Origin: Sanguinoderma infundibulare
Taxonomy: Eukaryota; Basidiomycota; Agaricomycetes; Polyporales; Polyporaceae
Assembly (NCBI GenBank): GCA_032821775.1
Contig: JAVLRN010000013.1
Span: 248,001-312,000 of the forward strand
Direction: 5' to 3'
DNA length: 64,000 nt
The translations under genes and the position numbers were made by a program. How positions within the stretch are numbered: the stretch's first letter is position 1; each line of letters begins with the position of its first letter. The notes below the pieces were generated by a model. The model did no database searches. It had not been told where the DNA came from and was given only the letters and a program-made list of their open reading frames with translations. Shown here in pieces: positions 1 to 9,025 of the stretch.

Positions 1-26
1 TCCTGGTATGGCCACTGGTACTGAAG

Positions 27-1488
27 TCAGAAACCTGCCACGATCCCATCGAACGCCGGCTTCCTAACGAGGTTCTGTACGTGAGGTCAGTACAGCGCCG
101 CTCGGCAGCATTGGAAGTTCACTGACCTGATCCCAAGGACACGCCGCGCCCTGACCTGGGAATGTGCTGGGAACAAACGAAAACTGAACGCCCCCGTCAG
201 CCTCAGGATCATTCACCACCACATCGCGAGCGCAGGCAAACAAACCTTATCCGTGAAGTCCCAGATGGTGATCCCGACACACTTCGACACCGCCTGGCAC
301 GCGGAGATGACTGTCTGATAGTCGGCCTTCTGCTGCTCGAGGAGCGCGGCGGTCTCAGGGAGCGTCATCCGTATGTCGAGCTCGGTGATCGCGACCTCGA
401 CTCCGAGGGCGACGAATTCCTGCATGTTCTGTACGAGCGTCGTGGGGACTTCTCCGACGATGAAGTGCGACTGGAGGCCGACGCCGTCGATGGGCACTCC
501 CTGCGACTTCAGAGATGTGATCAGGTTCTTCAAGGCGGTCGCCTTCGCGCCTGCGATGTATTAGCCAAGGCTACTAGGAGGTAAGCACCGCCGTACCTGT
601 GCCTTCGATGTTGAAGTCGTTGATGTAGACCTTGGCGTTAGGGTCTGCGGCCTTCGCTGCAAGGAGGGCGGTCGCGATGTAGCTCTCTCCGAGAGTGTCG
701 AAGAAGACGTCCTGGCGGAAGGTTCCATCGTCGTTGAGCGGCTCTGCGCCGAAGCCAAAGCCGTAAGCAACTCTTCGCGAATACGGCTAGTCTCGCATCG
801 ATCCTCACCATTCACGACATCCCAGCTGTCTGTGGTTGGATGGTCAGTATCCTGCAAGGCAAGGACTCGAGGACGACGTACAACTAGAGCTCGGTTAGCG
901 AATATCCGATCATTTGAAAATGCGACGCAGCTTACACTTTCCCTTTGTAGTGTCCCACAACCGTGCTGCAGTGGTTCTGGACGATCGACGTCAACTCGGC
1001 CGCATTAAAGTTCCCGGCCGTGACCCAGCTCGGAAGCTGCTGGTGCCACACGCAATTGTGCCCTGGATACCGATACCACCATCAACATCAACCTTCTCCG
1101 CAGCGCTGAGCCAACCCATCGACGCACCTCTTAGCAGCCGTCCAAAGTTCGTGGCGAGCGCGGCGATCTGGTCGCCCTGCGTGAACGTGAAGACGCCCTG
1201 CTCGGGCTCGGTCGCGTCCCACTTCATGCTGTTCGCGGCCGTGATCTGGCCGAACATCTGCGTCTCGTCGAGGATCGCGACGTACGGCGCGTCCGTCAGC
1301 TCCGGGTTGTCTGTCGCCGTGCCGAAGTAGAGCTTGCCGGCCGCCTTGGCGAGCGCGTGCAGGCCGGCGACGTTCGAGGTCGCGGTGGGCAGGGCTTGCC
1401 GCGCCGCGATCGTAGGGCTCGGGCGAACGGGGTTCGCCGCAGCGGAGAGGGCTAGACCGAGAAGGGTGAGGAAGGGGGAGATCTGCAT
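27..1488 (-). CDS. GH10 endo-1,4-beta-xylanase
   Basis: Secreted endo-beta-1,4-xylanase of glycoside hydrolase family 10, cutting the xylan backbone outside the cell. Exons on the minus strand by my reading are 1488-1128, 1062-936, 883-882, 829-809, 743-597, 550-246, 183-127 and 74-27, giving 355 residues, normal for a GH10 enzyme without a cellulose-binding module. The N-terminus is a signal peptide ([18 protein letters not shown]). The GH10 marks are clear: [37 protein letters not shown], the acid/base glutamate in WDVVNEP (its codon is split by an intron), the nucleophile in ITELDIR, and the C-terminal WDFTDK and PWDQ motifs. All introns are GT-AG and 46-65 nt long. The gene looks intact. 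The only uncertain point is the splice around 830-935, where a 2-nt exon gives the best protein. Confidence 0.93.
882..883 (-). other. Candidate 2-nt microexon in the xylanase gene
   Basis: On the minus strand exon 2 ends GGG AAA GT at 936. A 52-nt intron (935-884) starts GTAAGC, has a CTAAC branch motif and ends CTAG. Two bases, TT, follow. A second 52-nt intron (881-830) starts GTACGT, has CTGAC and ends ACAG. Joining GT+TT+AC gives GKVYSWDVVNEP, the usual GH10 wording. A single longer intron to the next AG would give KVWDVVN, two residues short. RNA evidence is absent. Confidence 0.6.
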
Positions 1489-1549
1489 GGTGGTGATGTT
1501 TTGGGGGGCGGATGCTGACGCGGACGATCATGGCGCTCAGCGCTCCCGT

Positions 1550-1557
1550 CTTTATGT
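1550..1557 (-). promoter_or_regulatory. TATA-like box of the xylanase gene
   Basis: ACATAAAG on the minus strand, about 62 bases upstream of the xylanase ATG, is the only TATA-like motif at a plausible distance. Assigned by position only. Confidence 0.3.
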
Positions 1558-1559
1558 GG

Positions 1560-4040
1560 GTCTAGCGGTGCGTACATTGCGGCCGCCTTGATGATCTACT
1601 GCCCCCGACTGATATGTCCTCGCTATAGTTAGGGTTGGGGCGACCACAGTGGCGACGGTGAACGGCCCTCGTGAGGCGGCGTTTGACGTTGTGAGGGAAT
1701 CAGAGTCTAAAATACGGACGAGCGGAGGGATGAACGGGCCCGAGACGTATCCTCGTGACGGAAGGCGGAGTGAACATCTCATGGAGGTTAATTTGGTACG
1801 TGGAGGTGCGCAGTCGGAATGGGAGTACGACTTGTTGTCTGACCGGCCCCATATGCAGCGTCAAGGGGACTATCGAGCGGCGAGCGGATTATTCGATGAC
1901 TTACACGAGGAGTGGCTTGGTCACTTCGGAACGGCCTTGGGTGCGATCCTACAAGACTTCTTCAACGTCAGAGTGGAGCTGACGATTCCCTACGGGCGAT
2001 AGGCAGTCGCACGGTATGGCTTCAGCGCATCGTATGACACCGGATTAAAATTATGTTGTAGTCGGCCCCCACACGAAGACAAGGCCACTTGTGAACGACC
2101 CCGTTTCGGACGTGTGAAGGTCGTTCACATCACGCGAAAGAACGACCAAACGCGGGGACGTGCTGCTCTGCAACCCCACATCTGTGTCGCTTGGCCATGA
2201 TGTGTGGCCCGCCGCGGCGACCAAGTTGGAATGAAGACGGAGATATGTGCCTAGAAATGTGGGACGTACCGGAGCACAAGTAGCAAATAGCCGGATGGAG
2301 GCAATTGCCTCCGAGCCACGCGACGCCGGGTGTTCCCAGAGTGCCTGGGCTGCCCCGCATCGCCCCACATTGCCCCGCACCCCATGATGGTATGTACTAT
2401 GCATGGTCGGGCAAAAATGACATGCTTGGGAAAGGCCAGTATATACTTGTTACAAATCGCGAAGACGACTGACTGACTGTTAAAACAGTTCGCCAGAGGG
2501 AATATCATGCTAGGCTGTCTTGCCAGCGTCCATGAAGAATACACCCACCGCGAAGCCAACCGCCCACACGTCTATACCAGTGATGGCATGCCAATCGAGA
2601 CCTGACCACAGCGGCCCGCATCCTCGGCGAAGCTCATGGAGGCGAATGCACGGGCAGCACTCTAGATCCTGCGCCAGAACATCGCGCAGGGCGGTACGCG
2701 AATGCTCGCGGGTGATAACGAAAGTGTCCGCAATCCAAAGCAAATGACCGAATGGGGGATTCGTTGGTATGAAATACAGTTGTATGCAAGATAGAGTACA
2801 CAGCAGCTCGAGCGCACCTGCAGGAAAGCTTCACACATTTCTCACTTCCGATAGAACTGCAGATGTGGATCCCGAGCGTTATCGCGGCCTGTTCTGTGCC
2901 GCAGTTTCTGGAAGCTACAATCACATACCTCACCGGGTAGCGTCCTCCAACAACTGAGCATCAACGTGCTCGGCGGGGAGCTGGACGTATCGGACCACCG
3001 AACCACGTATGAAACAGTTCTTGACCGCCGCCATCTGCACCGGTGAGAAGGATGAGGGGGCGCGAGGCGAGAATGAAGGGTACGTATCGCACCATATGGG
3101 GGTGTCTCGCCTCGTCTAGAACCGTGACTTTGTCTAACCGGATGTTGAGGAATCTTGTTCCAATATAAGTGACGCCAGGCACAATATTGCGACTGTCAAT
3201 GCAACGTACTGGTCAACGGACTGCTAGGTTCCGGTAATGGAGAGATCGTTCTTGAGCTCGACGGTGGTCGGTGAGTGTTTTAAATACTGAGAAGATCAGC
3301 TGATATGATCAGCCTTGGTATGCATGGGAGAGCTGAGACGAGTTATACCATGATGTACGCGGAGGACAGAGAGGCTGGACAGAGCTGAAACCTTTACCGT
3401 CAGTGGAAGCTGGTGACAACAGGCGCTTGTAATTCACGTGACACGATTGGAGGATTGCATGTTTCGGGAATATGTTTTTGCCACGTCCTCTGGTCCCACC
3501 TCCGATGCTGCATGATGCCATGGTCGCCGTTCGACCCCTCAACGCCTGCTACTCAAGCCGTCGGCCACGACTGTTGCGGAGAGGTCTGTACAAGAGATGG
3601 GTCGACCGTACCATTGCCTTGGAGAACGCACATCCGTTGTCTCGACCCTAGGCAGAACCTTACTGAAGGGGGTAGTATGATACCACATCCGTGGAATGCG
3701 AAGCTAGTTTTGTGGTAGGAAAAGGTTAGTCATGTTTGCGGAACGCCTCGCGGTCGTTCCAAGGGGAACATCATGGGGCGCCGCCCTCATTACATTGTAT
3801 GCATGCCAACGGTAATCGAATAAGTTTTCTCTACGCATGACTGATTACAGCGCCGACAGAGGGTGCAGCACTCGAAAGATGGAATGTACTCTGCCGTCTA
3901 TTGAACTATATGTCGCACTGAACAATGCTACAGCAAATTAAATATCACACTAGTGTAAGTATGGCAGATACATACGAGGAACCCGAACCCTGCTCCAACT
4001 ACATAACAAAAGAAAGCGTCAAAAAGAAAATCTTCTCTTC
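1560..4040. other. Intergenic region without a supported gene
   Basis: About 2.5 kb between the xylanase and the BTB gene. Open frames here are short, start at non-ATG codons or lack any recognisable domain (for example a 117-codon plus-strand frame at 1649-2002). A polypurine run near 3665-3675 followed by TATGATAC resembles the 3' end of a decayed LTR element, but no partner LTR was found. Confidence 0.5.
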
Positions 4041-4277
4041 ACCTTGTATCCCGCTCGTTGTTTCGGTTATCTTGTGGTCTTGTTCAGAGTAGTATATAGC
4101 ATCGACAGAGTATCCTGTATCTGCAGCGTTCTCGTATCAGAGGCATTTTACTCTCGTGTGACCAGAACCATCCCGATTTGGATCGTGACGGTTACACCGT
4201 TGCCCCTTTCTCCCATGTCTCCCCACGCGCCATCACTGCTTCCCATCCCCCTCCGGATCTCCGGCGCACCGGGCCCG

Positions 4278-4324
4278 CCCACTTGCAAGTGGGGTCGGTT
4301 TATTACACCACCCACTTGCAAAAG
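4278..4324. repeat. Short ACTTGCAAGT repeat upstream of the BTB gene
   Basis: The palindrome ACTTGCAAGT flanked by CCC/GGGG lies about 30 bases from a second CCCACTTGCAA in direct orientation, with TATTA between them. It sits just before the point where the BTB reading frame becomes recognisable. A similar arrangement occurs at 49783-49830 where the esterase gene is broken. Confidence 0.4.
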
Positions 4325-4349
4325 GGTGTGTAGACGGCTCTGTGTCTAG

Positions 4350-5261
4350 CGCCTTTGGGTCCGATCGCATACCCGGCGGGATGTATCCGGACCTGATGAT
4401 CACGTCGTCCGACCAGGTCCTGTTCTACGTCCACCACCAATACTTTACCCAGCTGTCCACAAACAACTTTGGCGGGTTGGTCACTACTCTCACCATCTTG
4501 ATCGCTGTCTCGGAGACCGCATCGCTGCTCAACATTGTGTTGGGCATCGTGTACGGCGTGCCATACGCCCACTACAACCCATCGCTGGAGACGATCGAGG
4601 CCGCCCTCAACACTATGGTCAAATACAGTATCTCCCCTCTCCTCTTCGCCTCCTCCTCCCAATCGCTACACCCCTTGTTCCTCCTGCACGCTCCCCACCA
4701 TCCCATCGACGCGTACGCCCTGGCCGGGAAGCACGGCCTCGCGGACGCCGCTACCGCGGTCTCGGCGCATCTCTTGGCGTACGACTCCTCGACGCTCACT
4801 GACGAGCAGGCGATTAAGATGGGTGCGGTCTACCTCCACCGCCTCTTCGGCCTCCACCGCAACCGGACGACGGCGCTCAAGAACATCGTCCTTGCGCCCC
4901 CGGCAGGCCACCCTGTGCTGACGTCGACTGGGACGTGCAGCGAGGCGGTGCAAGCACCGCTGAGACATTCGTGGGCCTTGGCCACGGCCGAGCTGGTGTG
5001 GGATATACGGCCAAGTGAGAGGTTTATTGGCCAGAATTTGTGTTTTCTGACGCAGGATCTATAGACATGTCGATTTATGCGCTACAGTTGGCGTTCGAGA
5101 AGGCAGGCGCGGGGCTGACGTGCACCCAGTGCCAGACGATGCTCGAAGTGCGGATCCAGGAGGTCTGTCAACAGTGGGCTGCCATGAAGGTTTGTGCGTG
5201 CTGGCTCTGCGTGTCCGTCGCTGATATCGGATATTTACTAGAGAACGATCTGATATAGTGA
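4350..5261 (+). CDS. BTB/POZ domain protein, 5' end uncertain
   Basis: A member of the large basidiomycete BTB family; the partner and role are unknown. The frame contains MYPDLMITSSD, VLFYVHHQ, NNFGGLV, LNIVLGIVYGVPYAHYNPS and AYALAGKHGL, which is the family pattern, followed by a helical region ending in WDIRP. An intron at 5015-5055 (41 nt) leads to an exon with SIDMSIYALQLAFEKAG and a CTQCQTMLEVRIQEVCQQW tail. A last intron (5190-5258) places a TGA directly after the splice. The first in-frame ATG is at 4381, but homologous residues begin earlier, so an upstream exon spliced at the CTAG ending at 4349, or loss of the true 5' end, is likely. The repeat at 4278-4324 lies right there. Confidence 0.7.
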
Positions 5262-5835
5262 ACCGGCGTAGGACGGGTTTAGAGGAGAGATATACTGTAC
5301 TATACATAAGGTCTTCGCGGCAACTTGCTTTCCATGGCTCCTCGCTTCCAAATCAACTAATCGAAGATCTTGTCTGCAATTTCTACGATTACATAGCGTC
5401 TTTTCCGCAGCTTCTTCGAGTCGTCCTCATGTCACATCGAGGCCCTATACATTCTCTCGCGGTAACAGTACGCGGACAACCATGGCATATCGTCCATTGC
5501 CTCACCCAAGAGTCGTGTCCGCAACCCTCAGGCTGGACTAAAGGGGGCTGCACATCACCATTGCCTCGACCTGAAACCCAAACCTTTTTTGTATTCTTTT
5601 TGCGATCACGATCACGAAGCCTCGTCTTGCTAGGGGCAGCCTGGGGTCAATATCGCTTCACGGCAGGTGGCCGGCGGGGATTCGCTGACTCAGATTTTGC
5701 CCAATCGTCTCTGAGGGCCCTTGTCCCAGACTACATCTTGAAGTACGTATGCCATACTGGTCAAGTATGTGGCCAAAGTGGGGCTGGAGTGGGGCTGGTA
5801 ATTACACGTCAATCTCCAAATTAACAGTGTCTGTC
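5262..5835. other. Non-coding flank up to the gypsy insertion
   Basis: No recognisable gene. A 188-codon frame (5258-5824) has no domain. The sequence ends in CTGTC, the left copy of the target duplication of the gypsy element, and continues in the same sense at 13518. Confidence 0.5.
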
Positions 5836-6082
5836 TGTTACGAAATCACGCTTACTTACGATTACTCATCTTTAGTCAGTCCTTACTCAGCATATGCCGA
5901 TCGGACATTCCATGACATTCTACTACCTTCCTTAGGATTACTCATGTATCACATGTAGGTTAGTCAGCCAGGTGCTGAAAGTCTATATAAACCACCACTT
6001 TGAAGCCGGGGATCCTCAGCTTCGAGTTGGTATTCACCCTCCCAGTCTAAGGCTTATTGCTAGTCTGCCACTGGCCGTATCA
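5836..6082 (+). repeat. 5' LTR of gypsy element
   Basis: 247 bp, TG...CA ends, identical to 13266-13512. It contains a TATATAA box at 5984-5990. The presumed transcription start lies about 30 bases downstream, near 6018. Confidence 0.97.
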
Positions 6083-6094
6083 TAACTCGAAGCT
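5984..6094 (+). promoter_or_regulatory. TATA box, transcript start and self-priming site
   Basis: TATATAA at 5984-5990 is followed 34 bases later by AGCTTCGAGTT (6018-6028). One base after the LTR end lies AACTCGAAGCT (6084-6094), its exact reverse complement over 11 nt. This is the arrangement of Tf1, where the first 11 nt of the transcript fold back to prime reverse transcription without a tRNA. No tRNA 3'-end complement is seen after the LTR. The base pairing is seen directly; the transcript start is inferred. Confidence 0.8.
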
Positions 6095-6834
6095 ACCTCT
6101 ACCCCTCGACCTACGGCGCACCGTATCCGTTGCCAACCGTGGCGTCCTCATCATCCTCGTCATCCTCCGTATCGCGGATCATCCCCACCTCCGCCTATGA
6201 ATACAGCATCCTTCACACCGACGGCACACTTAGTCGACACCGCCGGTCCCCGTCACCATCTCTCCCGTCATCGTCCCCTCCACGTCCCCCGTCATACGGC
6301 TTAGAAGATCGGTACCCCGACTACGTCGTGCGACTTGCGGACGGCACCCTTCACTTCTTAGACTCGTCGACTACCGCATCCGGTACCTCGACACCGCCCC
6401 TTCCGATCCCGCCTCCTCGTTCCCCGTCTCCCGACTCTAGCGCAGCGGCCGAGGAAAACGCCGACTCGATCCGATCTCACTCCCCTAACGACTCGAACAC
6501 TGACGCCGACGTAGAGGCGCGTTCAAGCACGACCCCCGACGAAGAGTTACCCACGTACTCCGACTCCGGTTCCGACGTCCCCATCCAGGCAACACTCATT
6601 GTACCCAGGATCTCGGCATCGCAAGTCACGATCTGTCACGTCAAAAACCCCTTTATCACAGGCGCCATTAACACCAACGCGTACGTCTCACGCCTTATCC
6701 ATCCCACACTCCCTGGTCGCGTTACATTCCTATTCCCACACCAACTCGGTCACGGGTATCTACTCGAGATCCATCCAGACTTTTACGTATATAGAGTACT
6801 CTTTTCTGCTTACACGTCCTTTGTACAAGCGTGA
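6064..6834 (+). CDS. ATG-less leader frame of the gypsy element
   Basis: A frame open from inside the LTR (last stop at 6061) through the primer site to TGA at 6832-6834, about 256 codons, with no ATG. The product would be Ser/Pro/Asp-rich (a serine run near 6142, then PPLPIPPPRSPSPDSS) and ends in a more ordinary stretch (LIHPTLPGRVTFLFPHQLGH). I do not recognise a domain. A possible intron begins at 6823 (GTACAA) or 6831 (GTGATA) and ends at the pyrimidine-rich CTTTCTTTTCTTAG at 6964; the 6831 choice joins the downstream 6969 frame in phase. It may be an N-terminal Gag extension on a spliced mRNA, or just an open leader. Confidence 0.35.
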   Translation, partial: SATGRIITRSYLYPSTYGAPYPLPTVASSSSSSSSVSRIIPTSAYEYSILHTDGTLSRHRRSPSPSLPSSSPPRPPSYGLEDRYPDYVVRLADGTLHFLDSSTTASGTSTPPLPIPPPRSPSPDSSAAAEENADSIRSHSPNDSNTDADVEARSSTTPDEELPTYSDSGSDVPIQATLIVPRISASQVTICHVKNPFITGAINTNAYVSRLIHPTLPGRVTFLFPHQLGHGYLLEIHPDFYVYRVLFSAYTSFVQA

Positions 6835-6968
6835 TAGTCAGTCACCCAGTGTGACAATCACGCGCAGGAGACCCCGGTTAGCCATACCGCGGTAAAACTG
6901 CTATTTAGCTCGGATACTTTCACGTAGCGTTACTGTGCGCTTACGTACATCTTTCTTTTCTTAGTCAC

Positions 6969-7994
6969 ATGGACCTCTGGGATCAACTCCTCGCAACCTA
7001 CGCCGCACCCAAAAAATATCCATCTCCGTCTCCGTCACCTCCGCCTAGCACTCGTGCGACCATCGCGCGAGCACAACAGGCATTACGGCTTGCCAAGGCG
7101 CCAAGCACTTCGAGTGCCTCACCACTACCAAACAGTGGAAAGACGCCCACCTTCATGTCAACGACGAAGAAGACAAGGTCGCCTACTGCGCAGAACAACC
7201 CTGCCCCCATCGACACGGTCCTACCAATTATCTCAGCTCCAACAACCCTCGTCACCGCATCATCCCACGAGAAGCACCGGCAGCAGAAGCATCTGGATCA
7301 GAAGCTTCGGTACCTGGACCGTCTCGTGAACGACCACGTCAACAGCGCCCACCACAGCCCAAGCCGTACGAACAGACCGAGCGTGTCCGCACCCCTTCCC
7401 CTGTTGCAACCCATATCCCTGTCATCGTCCAAGGAGCTGGAGCGTCGTCTACAACTTCAGCGCGAGTACGACCACTCTCTCGGACCACTTCCCACGAGAG
7501 TTCCCAAGCGTCTCCGGTCGCCGGAAGCAGCCGAGGAAAACAGCGAGAACTTGCCGAAGAAGCCGCGGCCCTACCCTTCCACGAGCCAGAAGCCTCAGGT
7601 CGTCATCGATCTGACTCGCTCGCCCTCGCCGCCGAACTCGCAAATCTCCGCGTCACCGATCCCACTCCCGCAGAAACCGCACGACCCGTTCCCACTCCCC
7701 AAGACACCACCCAGTTTACCACCCAGACCCCCGCGATCAGCCAACCATCCAGCCGTCATAGAGCAATGGCGCAAGCAATGGCATTCGACCAGGCAACACG
7801 CCAATTCTTCGAAAATCAGTTCACGGCGCTCGCAAACAGCATCACGAACCGATCAGTGCACCAGGTCCGCGCCTCTGCGCCAAAAATCGCCGAGCCTGAC
7901 TCCTTCGACGGAGTCGCCCCAGACTTTGAAGAATGGAAGTCTACCATGCAGGTCTACATGGCCGGCCTGGGAAAGGATTCAGCGATATCTATGA
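6969..7994 (+). CDS. Overlapping Ser/Pro-rich frame before gag
   Basis: An ATG-started frame of 341 codons (MDLWDQLLATYAAPKK...), low-complexity Ser/Pro/Thr-rich with no domain I recognise. It overlaps gag in another frame. At the same time the gag frame itself is open from 7049, without ATG, so only one of the two upstream readings is probably translated. Gag is -1 relative to this frame, and pol is -1 relative to gag. Confidence 0.3.
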   Translation: MDLWDQLLATYAAPKKYPSPSPSPPPSTRATIARAQQALRLAKAPSTSSASPLPNSGKTPTFMSTTKKTRSPTAQNNPAPIDTVLPIISAPTTLVTASSHEKHRQQKHLDQKLRYLDRLVNDHVNSAHHSPSRTNRPSVSAPLPLLQPISLSSSKELERRLQLQREYDHSLGPLPTRVPKRLRSPEAAEENSENLPKKPRPYPSTSQKPQVVIDLTRSPSPPNSQISASPIPLPQKPHDPFPLPKTPPSLPPRPPRSANHPAVIEQWRKQWHSTRQHANSSKISSRRSQTASRTDQCTRSAPLRQKSPSLTPSTESPQTLKNGSLPCRSTWPAWERIQRYL

Positions 7995-9025
7995 TCTTAT
8001 CGCGGATCAAGGGAGCGAATGTAGACAGGTGGAAAAGGAACCTAGTTAGGGAGAAGTTTGTCGCGAACAATAACTCTTGGGACTATACCGATATAGCAGC
8101 GTTCTGGACCACTCTCACGAACAAGTTCAAGCCTGTGAACTACCAGAACGACGCGATCATCGAACTTAGTCAGACTACGATGGGCAGACAACGGGCCGAA
8201 GACTTCTTCGATCACTGGGAAGATCTGATGAATCGGGCCGGAGAAACTGTAGCAGATCGCAGTTCCCCGATCAACATGTATCGGCTGCAGAACGCTCTTC
8301 CCCGGCACATACACGAACGGATCAGTTCATCGCCCAATCCCCCTGCTGATTATAATGGGTGGAAAACCCTTGTGATCAAGCTAGATAACGATCAACGGAT
8401 CTTTCATCGGACCTTCGAAGCCCAACGTCGTCCTCCGCAGCAGCAGTTCGTCCCACGAGTCCCTTCCCGTCTGTTACCGCAGCAACACGCGGCGCCACGA
8501 TACCCACCACCCCAATATCCTCCGCAATACCCACCGTTCCAGCCAAGGTATGCTCAATACCCCGCTCCTCGACAACCCCCACCTCAGTACTACGCACCTC
8601 GTCCACCACCTCCTATGATGCCAGGAGACAGACGCACAGGTACTGGAGTCACCTATGGAGGAGCAGGACAGCCGATGGACATTGATCGGCTTAGAGCGCG
8701 CCCATGCCGGAAATGCGGAGCGAAGCAGAACGAGAAGGGCACGTGTGGAGACATGTGGCACATCCCTAATCGCTCGGGAGCAGCGGCCACGCAGAAGCGA
8801 CGATGGGAAGAACGCGACAATCGAGAAGCGTTCCTAGCGGAGATTCGGCACTTCGCAGCCGAAGATCCCGAGGACTTCCTCGCGCAGATGACCGGGCAAG
8901 AGTTACCCGGATATCGTCAAGAACAGGAGCAGGAGCAGGCACCATATGAAGATGGATATGCGGACGTTAGATCTCAGTTTGCGGATGAAATTGATGAATC
9001 GCTTTTTCCCTACGAGCAGACGTGA
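7766..9025 (+). CDS. gag: Gag of the gypsy chromovirus
   Basis: Capsid protein that packages element RNA into virus-like particles. From the ATG at 7766 it is 419 residues. The Ty3-type capsid core lies at about residues 45-220 (FDGVAPDFEEWKSTMQVY, WTTLTNKFKPVNYQNDAI, MYRLQNALPRHIHERI). A Pro/Gln/Tyr-rich linker (about 225-290) follows, then a cysteine motif CRKCG...GTCGDMWH that replaces the usual CCHC knuckle, and an acidic tail. The frame stays open without ATG back to 7049, where its coding-like composition suggests a longer N-terminus. The TGA overlaps the pol frame by four bases. Confidence 0.9.
   Translation: MAQAMAFDQATRQFFENQFTALANSITNRSVHQVRASAPKIAEPDSFDGVAPDFEEWKSTMQVYMAGLGKDSAISMILSRIKGANVDRWKRNLVREKFVANNNSWDYTDIAAFWTTLTNKFKPVNYQNDAIIELSQTTMGRQRAEDFFDHWEDLMNRAGETVADRSSPINMYRLQNALPRHIHERISSSPNPPADYNGWKTLVIKLDNDQRIFHRTFEAQRRPPQQQFVPRVPSRLLPQQHAAPRYPPPQYPPQYPPFQPRYAQYPAPRQPPPQYYAPRPPPPMMPGDRRTGTGVTYGGAGQPMDIDRLRARPCRKCGAKQNEKGTCGDMWHIPNRSGAAATQKRRWEERDNREAFLAEIRHFAAEDPEDFLAQMTGQELPGYRQEQEQEQAPYEDGYADVRSQFADEIDESLFPYEQT

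Noticed and set aside
162..1591. Several long plus-strand frames opposite the xylanase
   Set aside because: Shadow frames caused by GC-rich codon bias of the real minus-strand gene.
1649..2002. 117-codon plus-strand frame upstream of the xylanase
   Set aside because: Starts at GTG, no ATG until late, no recognisable domain.
5258..5824. 188-codon plus-strand frame after the BTB gene
   Set aside because: Composition varies along the frame and no domain is seen; starts inside the BTB stop region.
8995..9010. Canonical -1 slippery heptamer at the gag end
   Set aside because: CTTTTTCCC does not fit X XXY YYZ in the gag frame; only listed as a candidate site.
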